A stretch of 11,365 nucleotides of DNA from Candidatus Woesebacteria bacterium (GTDB lineage Bacteria > Patescibacteriota > Microgenomatia > UBA10105 > UBA927): positions 1 to 11,365 of the forward strand of contig JAGVFE010000130.1 in NCBI GenBank assembly GCA_020057765.1. The letters run 5' to 3'. The translations under genes were made by a program, and so were the position numbers. Under the pieces are notes generated by a model. It had not been told where the DNA came from, did no database searches, and worked only from the letters and a program-made list of their open reading frames with translations. Position 1 is the stretch's first letter, and each line of letters starts with the position of its first letter. This document shows positions 6,204 to 11,365 of this stretch, piece by piece.

Positions 6204-6425
6204 TCCCGTTATCGATCAACTACCCGTGCAGCTTCACGCTGGACGGATACGCGGACTACCGCAACGGACTTCGGTCCATGCAAGAGAGACAAGCGCCAAA
6301 GGGCGAGAAGGAAGTATGTTGAAGGTATCTGCGGTTATGCGATGCATAATCACAGCTGTGAGCATAACTCACTTACCTCAACTTACTTCTAACTCAATCA
6401 CTCCCAATGGCGCTTTTTTCATGGC
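6204..6425 (+). other. Region without a supported gene
   Basis: Short open stretches exist in two frames (for example GTG 6200 to TGA 6320, with SINYPCSFTLDGYADYRNGL inside), but none has an SD, promoter or recognisable motif. They may be the decayed 3' part of the split frame before it. 6331-6420 holds small palindromes such as CACAGCTGTG and repeated AACTCA/AACTTA-like words. Confidence 0.3.
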
Positions 6426-6454
6426 TTGAATTTTTTTATAAAGGTTGCTACAGT
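6426..6454 (+). promoter_or_regulatory. Promoter of the candidate small RNA
   Basis: TTGAAT (6426-6431), 17 nt, TACAGT (6449-6454). Initiation is predicted at about 6461, exactly where the first hairpin arm begins (GGTTCCAGT), which supports a discrete transcript. Confidence 0.55.
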
Positions 6455-6460
6455 AAAAAT

Positions 6461-6553
6461 GGTTCCAGTAAATTCGATCGCTATTTTCGTGGCCTATTCC
6501 GGTCAGTTTGAGCGATCGAACTGGAACCACCGGATGGGCCACGTAATTTTTTT
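6461..6553 (+). ncRNA. Candidate structured small RNA with two competing folds
   Basis: About 93 nt between a promoter and a T-run (6547-6553), with no plausible reading frame. Fold A: GGTTCCAGT (6461-6469) with ACTGGAACC (6520-6528) and TCGATCGCT (6474-6482) with AGCGATCGA (6511-6519), 18 bp with one bulge. Fold B: CGTGGCC (6488-6494) with GGCCACG (6537-6543), TCCGGT (6498-6503) with ACCGGA (6529-6534) and CAGTT with AACTG, 18 bp, followed by TAA and seven T, so it works as an intrinsic terminator. CGTGGCC sits in the loop of fold A, so the outer helix of fold B could also coexist with fold A as a pseudoknot. I do not recognise a known RNA family. No gene follows on the same strand, so a free-standing regulatory RNA is more likely than an attenuator. 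Confidence 0.5.
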
Positions 6554-6679
6554 GTTCCTTGAAATTTTTGCGCTTTTTCCTTCTCCTTTTTACCTCCTTT
6601 TTCCGAATCGCATATTCCCTGTTGCCACGGGGCCTTCTGACCGAATCCTCCTTCGCCCGTCTTTGGAAAGGATTTTGTC
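6554..6679. other. Pyrimidine-rich spacer without a gene
   Basis: Strongly C/T-biased on the plus strand. It lies between the T-run of the small RNA and the minus-strand terminator. No start with an SD, no motif and no long inverted repeat seen. Confidence 0.4.
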
Positions 6680-6729
6680 AAAAAAAAACTCCTCGCTGGT
6701 ACCATTTTGTGTAGTACTCCAGCGAGGAG
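6680..6729 (-). terminator. Intrinsic terminator of the minus-strand zinc-ribbon/membrane-protein operon
   Basis: CTCCTCGCTGG (6689-6699) and CCAGCGAGGAG (6719-6729) form an 11-bp stem, extended by TAC/GTA. The nine A at 6680-6688 are a U-run on the minus strand. It lies 22 nt after the stop of the membrane-protein gene. Confidence 0.85.
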
Positions 6730-6751
6730 CGGCAGGGAATACAGATATGAT

Positions 6752-7021
6752 TTAGTAGGGATCATCATATCCTTGAGGTTCTCCGTCCCCATAAGCCTCT
6801 GCCATAGCATCAATCACGAGCAAGAGGAAAACCCCGCCTATAGTTCCCGTCACTATGCTGAAAATCCACTCGACCGGGTGATTCGTCCAGGAGTACTGGG
6901 CACTGAAAAACAGCCAAATACCCCGGCTGCAAATGCCGAAATAAACGATCAAAAAGATAAGCAGCCTGACTAGGCTGCTTCTAATCCAGTCGCGCACAGA
7001 GAAATACGTGTCCCTCATCAT
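6752..7021 (-). CDS. Small two-helix membrane protein
   Basis: An 89-residue protein with two clear hydrophobic segments (about 17-39 and 52-70), a basic N-terminus (MMRDTYFSVRDWIRSS) and an acidic tail (DGEPQGYDDPY). By the positive-inside rule both ends would be cytoplasmic or the tail weakly oriented; this is uncertain. The start is supported by AAGGAG four nt before the first ATG (plus 7026-7031); the second ATG is equally usable. It follows the zinc-ribbon gene by 45 nt and ends just before a strong terminator, so the two likely form an operon. The function is unknown. Confidence 0.75.
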   Translation of the reverse strand: MMRDTYFSVRDWIRSSLVRLLIFLIVYFGICSRGIWLFFSAQYSWTNHPVEWIFSIVTGTIGGVFLLLVIDAMAEAYGDGEPQGYDDPY

Positions 7022-7066
7022 GTTACTCCTTTGGTATTGGGGAGAGGGCGGTCTCCCTGTGATGGA

Positions 7067-7279
7067 TCATCCGGTGACGACGTGGTTCGACCGGTAGGAA
7101 ACGGCGGGCCGGGTGGTTTCTTCGAGTACGGCCATTGCCGCTATGTAGGCGCGTCCATTCTTGTTGCCTGCGATAGCGATGTACGCTTCCAGTCGACACT
7201 CTGGGCATTTGGCAACTTCCCCAAGTTTTGCTTCTTCTTCCCACCTGTGTCCGCTTGAACAAGCCCATGTCATCTTCAT
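7067..7279 (-). CDS. Small zinc-ribbon protein, 70 aa
   Basis: The start is taken at MKMTWACSS because AAAGGAGG (plus 7291-7298) lies upstream, though the spacing of 11 nt is long. Upstream in-frame sequence is leader, not protein. C7, H11, C25 and C28 (ACSSGHRW and KCPECRL) form a C-x3-H-x13-C-x2-C zinc-binding pattern. The remainder (AYIAIAGNKNGRAYIAAMAV) resembles a small strand-helix unit with no motif I can name. It could be an RNA- or DNA-binding or scaffold protein. First gene of the minus-strand operon with the membrane protein. Confidence 0.65.
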   Translation of the reverse strand: MKMTWACSSGHRWEEEAKLGEVAKCPECRLEAYIAIAGNKNGRAYIAAMAVLEETTRPAVSYRSNHVVTG

Positions 7280-7329
7280 TGACGGTATTTCCTCCTTTCT
7301 AATGTCTGATTTAAGTTTTTTGTTTTTTC

Positions 7330-7416
7330 CTTCCGCCCAAGACGAGGAGAACAGGAACTGTTCCTGCCCTTTTCGTCGGGGCGGAAGAGAAAGGAAAAAT
7401 CGTTTCAACCTTCCGC
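7330..7416 (-). promoter_or_regulatory. Structured leader with alternative hairpins upstream of the zinc-ribbon gene
   Basis: Read on the minus strand, GCGGAAG (plus 7410-7416) can pair with CTTCCGC (plus 7381-7387), or that same segment can pair with GGGCGGAAG (plus 7330-7338). The second fold is extended by TCGTC/GACGA and capped by CAGGAA-CTG-TTCCTG (7352-7366). The two folds exclude each other. No U-run follows, so it is not a simple terminator; it ends about 30 nt before the SD. A TTGACA exists on the minus strand at plus 7440-7445, but its -10 is weak. Confidence 0.4.
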
Positions 7417-7443
7417 AATCTGTAAACGTGCGATGCATGTGTC

Positions 7444-7479
7444 AACAAAATACGCATCGCGTTCTGATGCGCTTTTGTT
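7444..7479. terminator. Symmetric stem-loop, possible bidirectional terminator
   Basis: AACAAAA (7444-7450) pairs with TTTTGTT (7473-7479), enclosing CGCATC (7453-7458) with GATGCG (7466-7471). The GC stem is followed by TTTTG on the plus strand and by ATTTTG on the minus strand. T-runs are short, so efficiency is uncertain. Confidence 0.4.
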
Positions 7480-7573
7480 ATTGAACGCTGAGAGGAGCAT
7501 ATACTACTAAAGCGCCACAAATCAAATGACTACGGAATCACCATTCTCCGGGTGCAATAGGTTCTTCTTTTCT

Positions 7574-7581
7574 GCTATCCT
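7574..7581 (+). promoter_or_regulatory. Extended -10 of the nuclease gene
   Basis: TG-C-TATCCT at 7573-7581 with the -10 hexamer at 7576-7581, six nt before ATG 7588. No SD lies between, so a leaderless mRNA is expected. No good -35 box. Confidence 0.4.
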
Positions 7582-7587
7582 CATCTC

Positions 7588-8238
7588 ATGCCCACCCGTC
7601 TCATCCTCCTTATCCTCTTTGTCCTTCTCATCCTTTCTCTTTCCGTCAACTTCATCCAGTGGAAGAACGCCGAAAGCCGCAATACCGTCATTGCTGTTCC
7701 GGATGGCGACAGTCTGGATCTATCTGACGGAAGGAGGATCCGGCTCCTGGGCATTGACGCGCCCGAACGCGGCCGCTGTATGGCCCGTGAGGCGCGGGAC
7801 ACGCTTGTCTTGCTTGCTATGGGCAAGCAGGTACGCCCCAAAAATATTGTGACGGACGATTTCGGCCGCCAGCTTGCCATCGTCATTGTTGACGGTGTTC
7901 CACTTCAGCGCGCGCTTCTTGCCGCTGGCCTTGCCCGGAACCGGTCATCTTTTAGCAATCCTTATAATCAAGTGCTAAAGGATGCCCAAGAGATTGCTAA
8001 GGCAGCCAAACTCGGTATCTGGAGCGACACCTGCCGCAGTCAAACTCCCGCAAACGAGGATTGCACGATCAAAGGCAATACAAGGGCAGGGGAGAAGCAT
8101 TTTTATCTTCCAACATGCAAGCAATACGACCAAGTCATCATCGATCTCTCCTTCGGCGACCGCTGGTTTTGTACGGAATCCGAGGCCCAATCCGCTGGTT
8201 TTTCCAAAGCCTTCGCCTGCCCAAGCGCTTCCCCGTGA
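7588..8238 (+). CDS. Membrane-anchored staphylococcal-nuclease-like nuclease (thermonuclease domain)
   Basis: A 216-residue protein. Residues 4-23 are one hydrophobic helix (RLILLILFVLLILSLSVNF) that anchors the protein or acts as an uncleaved signal. The SNase domain follows: VPDGDSLDL (D41), RIRLLGIDAPE (R52, E60) and DDFGRQLA (R94), matching the calcium-binding Asp and the catalytic Arg-Glu-Arg of staphylococcal nuclease. GIWSD (143-147) closes the domain. The C-terminal module with Cys 159, 177 and 195 (CTIKGN, YLPTCKQY, WFCTESEAQSAGF) is a common extension of such nucleases. It should degrade DNA or RNA outside the cytoplasmic membrane, which fits nucleotide scavenging or processing of imported DNA; the comEC fragment in the same window is suggestive only. 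Confidence 0.9.
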   Translation: MPTRLILLILFVLLILSLSVNFIQWKNAESRNTVIAVPDGDSLDLSDGRRIRLLGIDAPERGRCMAREARDTLVLLAMGKQVRPKNIVTDDFGRQLAIVIVDGVPLQRALLAAGLARNRSSFSNPYNQVLKDAQEIAKAAKLGIWSDTCRSQTPANEDCTIKGNTRAGEKHFYLPTCKQYDQVIIDLSFGDRWFCTESEAQSAGFSKAFACPSASP

Positions 8239-8265
8239 GTCCTCCTACATTTGCCGCTCTCTGTG

Positions 8266-8295
8266 TTGCATCCAAGCTGTTTTTCATGGTAGCGT
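8266..8295 (+). promoter_or_regulatory. Possible promoter of the phosphoribosyltransferase-like gene
   Basis: TTGCAT (8266-8271), 18 nt, TAGCGT (8290-8295) preceded by TG. The match is moderate. The ATG at 8308 is 12 nt downstream with only GAAGG as a weak SD. Confidence 0.3.
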
Positions 8296-8307
8296 AAAAG
8301 AAGGCCT

Positions 8308-9156
8308 ATGATTGGCGTTGACAGATCACCATCAGCAGATATATCGCGCGTATTGGTTGGTACCTTTAACGCGACTCCTGAAATTTTGAGTAAGCCTCCC
8401 GGAATTGTGTTGCCTGAAGATGTAATGAAACAATACGCAGAACAAGCGCATTATGCTAACTTTAGACCAAATTCTATTGATTTTTTTCGTATGTCGGATC
8501 AAAAACTTGAAGATATGGCACAAGGCATTGTTCGGCTCATAAATCTTGCCAATCAACAAAGCGTTGACCGGATGTTTTTCCTTGATAAATCAGCACGGCC
8601 CGCTGGATATTTATTTCTGAAAACATGGAGCTATCTTTTCCCTGACCGTCCGTACCCGCACATTTCATTCATAGAAATTGGCAGAGACGGCCGAAGCAAA
8701 ATGCTGGATGATTGTGTGCCTGAGAATATAAAAAATGCGCTGATTGACCGGTACACAGATCTTGCGGGTAAAACAGTGTGCGTCGTTGATGAGTATGTAG
8801 AGTCAGGCGGCACATTGATTAAGGCAAAGAAGTTGTTTCAGGAAGTTTTTCCAAAAACAAAAAGGTTAATTCTTACATCAGCTTTTCACATGTGCGCAGG
8901 TTGGCATCATGAAGACGCTACTGGCGTAGCAGAGCCCGACACTCTTGATCTTCGTAACGCATTTTTAGTGGAGCCCCTGTTGGGGTGGAGCGCAGCGTCA
9001 AAAAGAAGTAATCTAAGAAGGGATTTGGATGGTATGGCTCAAGCGATTGGTCAAAATGCCAAGGAAACGTTTCTTAGTGCGGTAGATGGAAAGCCATATA
9101 TTCCAGAAAGCGCTTCAGCGATAAAAAAACTGAAGATACCTCTGAATGACTGGTAG
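8308..9156 (+). CDS. Phosphoribosyltransferase-like protein
   Basis: A 282-residue protein. Residues 157-170 (VCVVDEYVESGGTL) are a PRPP-binding loop of the type I phosphoribosyltransferase fold: a hydrophobic strand, two acidic residues, then a Gly-rich loop. The upstream FFLDKSARPAGYLFLKTW (90-107) fits the first strand and helix of the fold. The first 85 residues and the tail (RRDLDGMAQAIGQNAKETFL and onward) match nothing I know. Stand-alone proteins with this motif may act in nucleotide salvage or be part of accessory or defence loci; the base substrate cannot be deduced. ATG 8308 has only a weak SD. The last 11 nt overlap the start of a small frame at 9146. Confidence 0.75.
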   Translation: MIGVDRSPSADISRVLVGTFNATPEILSKPPGIVLPEDVMKQYAEQAHYANFRPNSIDFFRMSDQKLEDMAQGIVRLINLANQQSVDRMFFLDKSARPAGYLFLKTWSYLFPDRPYPHISFIEIGRDGRSKMLDDCVPENIKNALIDRYTDLAGKTVCVVDEYVESGGTLIKAKKLFQEVFPKTKRLILTSAFHMCAGWHHEDATGVAEPDTLDLRNAFLVEPLLGWSAASKRSNLRRDLDGMAQAIGQNAKETFLSAVDGKPYIPESASAIKKLKIPLNDW

Positions 9157-9307
9157 CCGAAGGGTTTTTTCAAAGCGAAGGCCGGGCCTTGAGGCTGAAA
9201 AAGAACTGATGAGGGAGAGAGTTTTGCGCACGGCGCGCTTCATCAGTTCAGAGGCCAATCGTATCTTGATTGCAAAGACTTCAACCCGCCGGGTAGCTTG
9301 GCTTTAA
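9146..9307 (+). CDS. Small basic protein overlapping the PRTase-like gene, 53 aa
   Basis: ATG 9146 lies within the last codons of the preceding gene (ATGACTGGTAG), so translation by coupling is possible. The frame is open for 53 codons to TAA 9305-9307 and reads a basic, helix-prone peptide (MTGSRRVFSKRRPGLEAEKE, then LMRERVLRTARFISSEANRI and LIAKTSTRRVAWL). Composition and the absence of stops in an otherwise stop-rich area argue for coding. Arguments against: no clear SD, no known family, and the frame spans a 10-bp inverted repeat (GAACTGATGA 9203-9212 / TCATCAGTTC 9240-9249). An internal ATG at 9209 would give 32 residues. Confidence 0.4.
   Translation: MTGSRRVFSKRRPGLEAEKELMRERVLRTARFISSEANRILIAKTSTRRVAWL
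9203..9249. repeat. 10-bp inverted repeat
   Basis: GAACTGATGA (9203-9212) and TCATCAGTTC (9240-9249) with a 27-nt loop, further enclosed by GGCCT (9185-9189) / AGGCC (9252-9256). AAGGCC-G-GGCCTT (9178-9190) is a second small palindrome beside it. Confidence 0.6.
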
Positions 9308-9424
9308 ACCTCTTCTTTTCTCTTTGTTTTCAGAATCTCACCCGACAGGTGAGACAGATTCCTTCTAAAGAACACTTCAAGCTCTGATCTGCAGATCAAA
9401 AGATCAAAGCTCCCAAGGTTTGGC
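9308..9424. other. Intergenic region with small hairpins
   Basis: No gene seen. TCTCACC (9336-9342) / GGTGAGA (9348-9354) is a 7-bp hairpin with a 5-nt loop, and TGATCTGCAGATCA (9385-9398) is a perfect 14-bp palindrome. The 9308-9330 stretch is C/T-rich. Confidence 0.5.
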
Positions 9425-9462
9425 ATTGACTTTTTATTAGCGGCCGCTAATAAAAAGTCAAT
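9425..9462. repeat. Perfect 38-bp palindrome
   Basis: Bases 9425-9443 are the exact reverse complement of 9444-9462 with no loop; the centre is GCGGCCGC (9440-9447). Arms carry TTTTT and AAAAA runs. It begins 4 nt downstream of the stop of the minus-strand gene at 9467. It lacks the U-run after the GC stem that a standard terminator needs. Confidence 0.85.
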
Positions 9463-9466
9463 CTGC

Positions 9467-10042
9467 TTATGCAAACACTGCCGCCTGGCCGAAAATGCGG
9501 ATGATATCTTCCCGGAGCACGCAATGGGCAGCTTCCAACCATGCTCTGGTGCCGTTTTTGGCGAGAGAGAGGAGTGCGGGGCTTTCTGCCAGTCTATCAA
9601 GGTAGTCATCCCACAGGTAGAGATTGGCGTTGTCGAACTGTTCGGGTACAGGAAGGATGTGTTTGAGGACATCAATCACGCTCCTTGACATGTTAGGCAT
9701 TCGGGCAAAGTCGGGGTGTATGAGATGCGCGCTTGCATAGGATGCACGTGTCATGCTCCTCCTCACCAATGCATAAAAGTCAGCGTCTCTAAGGTATTCT
9801 TTCGAATCCTGACCCTGCCGCGCGGTTGCGCGAAGCACGTCAAAAAAGGGGGTCAACGACTCGGGAGCTATGCTCCACAGTTGGGCGATGAGTTCCGTTA
9901 TGGTGCGTTCATGGAGGCCATCCGACACCTTGGTGCGATATTTTTCTATCAGATCGTCGGCCAGCTCACTATGGAGGTGGGCAACGAGGGAGTTTGTGGG
10001 AGCAGTCGCGTCTTTGGACGGGTCCAGTATCCGGCCAACCAC
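9467..10042 (-). CDS. Hypothetical protein, 191 aa
   Basis: I do not recognise the family. The product is soluble and mostly helical, with stretches such as ELADDLIEKYRTKVSDGLHE, LTPFFDVLRATARQG, FYALVRRSMTRASYASAHL and LYLWDDYLDRLAESPALLSL. The frame stays open far upstream into lepA on the other strand, but that part is antisense to lepA. ATG 10087 would overlap the lepA start. GTG 10042 is preferred because TG-C-TACAAT (plus 10051-10059 as complement) lies 8 nt upstream, giving a leaderless transcript divergent from lepA. If ATG 10087 is used, the protein gains 15 residues. Confidence 0.6.
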   Translation of the reverse strand: MVGRILDPSKDATAPTNSLVAHLHSELADDLIEKYRTKVSDGLHERTITELIAQLWSIAPESLTPFFDVLRATARQGQDSKEYLRDADFYALVRRSMTRASYASAHLIHPDFARMPNMSRSVIDVLKHILPVPEQFDNANLYLWDDYLDRLAESPALLSLAKNGTRAWLEAAHCVLREDIIRIFGQAAVFA

Positions 10043-10050
10043 ATGGGCGG

Positions 10051-10072
10051 ATTGTAGCACCTCTGCTATAAT
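10051..10072. promoter_or_regulatory. Back-to-back extended -10 promoters of lepA and the divergent gene
   Basis: ATTGTAGCA (10051-10059; TGCTACAAT on the minus strand) and TGCTATAAT (10064-10072) face away from each other with 4 bp between them. The two are one mismatch from being a perfect inverted repeat. Each lies 6-8 nt before a start codon (ATG 10079, GTG 10042), so both mRNAs would be leaderless and the two polymerases would compete for one site. Confidence 0.6.
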
Positions 10073-10078
10073 CTTCCC

Positions 10079-11365
10079 ATGCCTCATCAGGGTCGCATCC
10101 GAAATTTTTGCGTTATCGCCCACATAGATCACGGCAAAAGCACACTGTGTGATCGGCTGATGGAAATAACTGGAACCGTGGAGAAGCGCGACATGCAGGC
10201 GCAACTGCTTGACTCCAACCCCATCGAGCGGGAGCGAGGGATCACCATAAAACTGGCTCCGGTGAGGATGGTTTTTCGTTGTCATCCCGGCCATCGAGCC
10301 GGGATCCAAGGAGAAGAACAATGGATTCCGGGTCAGGCCCGGAATGACACAAAAGAGGAGTTTGTTTTGAATCTGATCGATACTCCCGGCCATGTGGATT
10401 TTTCCTACGAAGTTTCCCGCTCCCTTGCCGCATGCGAAGGGGCGATTCTTTTGGTTGACGCAACACAAGGCGTGCAGGCGCAAACCCTTTCAAATCTGGC
10501 AAAAGCCCGGGAGCAAAAGCTCACGATCATTGCCGTCATCAACAAGATTGATATGCCAAACGCACGGATAGAAGAGGCGATTAAATCGCTTGAAGCGCTG
10601 GGATTTGGCAGGGAAGAAGTTCTCAAAATTTCTGCAAAGACCGGCGAGGGGGTTGCCATGTTGCTTGAGGCAATCGTTGAACGAATTCCTCCACCATCAG
10701 GAAATCCGGACGGCCCAATGCGGGCACTGGTATTTTCTTCCCAATACGACCATCACAAAGGGGTTGTTGTTTTTGTTCGGTTAGTAGATGGTTCGATACC
10801 ATTTGATCCATCAACAAAATTACGTTTCTTAGCCTCAGGTGCAGAAGTAGGGCCGATTGAGGTTGGGTATTTTTTTCCCTCCATGAGCAAAAGTTCTATT
10901 TTGCATAGCGGCGAAGTTGGGTACATCGCCACAGGATTAAAAGATGCGAGGCTGGCCAAGGTCGGAGACACGATCACAAACGTCCAACGTCAGACGGATA
11001 ACGATACGCGTTTCGTTACCGTACAACGTAAGACGTTAGAAGTTGTCCCTTTACCCGGCTACCACGATCCCAAGCCCATGGTGTTTTTGGGGCTCTTTCC
11101 TGTGGCGAGTGAAGATCTTACTTTAGCCCGCGAGGCCATGGAAAGGCTCAGGCTCTCTGATGCGGCATTCACGTTCAAACCGATTCACTCTGCGGCTCTG
11201 GGCAACGGATTTCACTGCGGATTTCTCGGCCTCCTTCACGCCGAAATCGTCCAGGAGCGTCTGCTCCGTGAATTTAATCTCTCTATGATTGCCACCGCCC
11301 CATCAGTTGAATACCGTTTAGCGCTGACAGGGTGGAACCCTGCCGATGGACGGCAGGGTTCCACC
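10079..11365 (+). CDS. lepA: Elongation factor 4 (LepA), 3' truncated, with palindromic insertions
   Basis: A translational GTPase that acts on stalled or mistranslocated ribosomes. Visible motifs: G1 AHIDHGKST (14-22), switch region ERERGITIKL (50-59), G3 DTPGH (101-105), G4 NKID (155-158) and G5 SAK (185-187). Later LepA hallmarks follow, such as RLRLSDAAFTF and GFHCGFLGLLHAEIVQERL. Residues about 68-91 (CHPGHRAGIQGEEQWIPGQA and RNDT) have no counterpart in ordinary LepA, where a short loop joins LxAV to EYVLNLIDTPGH; they are encoded by a double-hairpin repeat. A second hairpin occupies the last 35 bases (GWNPADGRQGST), where the family has a short segment after APSVxYxxxLT. The start follows TATAAT by 6 nt with no SD, so the mRNA is probably leaderless. 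The gene runs off the window. Confidence 0.95.
   Translation, partial: MPHQGRIRNFCVIAHIDHGKSTLCDRLMEITGTVEKRDMQAQLLDSNPIERERGITIKLAPVRMVFRCHPGHRAGIQGEEQWIPGQARNDTKEEFVLNLIDTPGHVDFSYEVSRSLAACEGAILLVDATQGVQAQTLSNLAKAREQKLTIIAVINKIDMPNARIEEAIKSLEALGFGREEVLKISAKTGEGVAMLLEAIVERIPPPSGNPDGPMRALVFSSQYDHHKGVVVFVRLVDGSIPFDPSTKLRFLASGAEVGPIEVGYFFPSMSKSSILHSGEVGYIATGLKDARLAKVGDTITNVQRQTDNDTRFVTVQRKTLEVVPLPGYHDPKPMVFLGLFPVASEDLTLAREAMERLRLSDAAFTFKPIHSAALGNGFHCGFLGLLHAEIVQERLLREFNLSMIATAPSVEYRLALTGWNPADGRQGST
10281..10348. repeat. Double-hairpin palindromic element inserted in lepA
   Basis: Outer GTCAT (10281-10285) / ATGAC (10344-10348). Hairpin 1: ATCCCGGC (10284-10291) / GCCGGGAT (10298-10305). Hairpin 2: ATTCCGGG (10325-10332) / CCCGGAAT (10338-10345). 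This is the widespread type of GTCAT-CCCGG palindromic repeat seen between genes in many bacteria, here inside a coding sequence. Reading remains open on both strands. Confidence 0.85.
11331..11365. repeat. 15-bp-arm palindrome at the window end inside lepA
   Basis: Bases 11331-11345 (GGTGGAACCCTGCCG) and 11351-11365 are exact reverse complements around a 5-nt loop. The window ends on the last base of the right arm, so this may be where an assembly stopped in a repeat. Confidence 0.85.

Noticed and set aside
6426..6813. Open frames on both strands across the small RNA and terminator region
   Set aside because: They span a T-run, a strong hairpin terminator and a homopolymer A tract, have no SD, and show no protein-like composition.
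9425..9462. Palindrome as an ordinary intrinsic terminator
   Set aside because: After the GC core the plus and the minus strand both continue with A-rich, not T-rich, sequence.
10088..10483. N-terminal extension of the minus-strand gene at 9467 through to ATG 10483
   Set aside because: The extension is exactly antisense to the lepA GTPase domain, including the palindromic element, which is open on both strands. lepA is certain, so the extension is a shadow.

Overview
The window (standard genetic code, mixed base composition, genes on both strands) looks like a contig from an uncultivated bacterium, most plausibly of the Candidate Phyla Radiation (Patescibacteria). This is inference, from the small compact genes, a ComEC fragment, an ArgRS with a KMSSR signature, many start codons placed only 6-10 nt behind a -10 box, and palindromic or short tandem repeats inserted in frame into essential genes. 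No taxonomic marker was compared.

Layout. 1-387 is the 3' end of comEC. 401-753 holds a consensus sigma70-type promoter and a T-box leader with its terminator, followed by a two-gene operon: a GNAT-like acetyltransferase (775-1596) and a metallo-beta-lactamase-fold hydrolase (1596-2429). argS follows (2476-4422); it is unusually long because of three repeat-derived stretches. A BrnT/BrnA-like toxin-antitoxin pair (4463-5036) sits directly behind argS, and a second, diverged copy of the argS 3' end (5061-5138) lies behind the pair, so the module is bracketed by two argS tails. An unrecognised minus-strand gene (5139-5729) converges on that remnant.

5730-6751 is poor in genes. It has a reading frame split by a stop codon (5832-6203) and a candidate small RNA (6461-6553) with its own promoter, two competing folds and a terminator. 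A minus-strand pair follows: a zinc-ribbon protein (7067-7279) and a two-helix membrane protein (6752-7021), with a structured leader upstream and a strong terminator at 6680-6729. Next on the plus strand are a membrane-anchored thermonuclease-type nuclease (7588-8238), a phosphoribosyltransferase-like protein (8308-9156) and a small overlapping frame (9146-9307). 9308-9466 is rich in palindromes, including a perfect 38-bp one. An unrecognised minus-strand gene (9467-10042) is divergent from lepA (10079 to the window end); the two share a back-to-back promoter.

The main points of interest are: (i) the same kind of event, in-frame acquisition of palindromic or tandem repeats, in two essential translation genes, argS and lepA; (ii) a toxin-antitoxin cassette flanked by duplicated argS 3' ends; (iii) a T-box in a likely CPR genome controlling an acetyltransferase; (iv) a bistable small RNA candidate; and (v) a recurrent leaderless-promoter arrangement.
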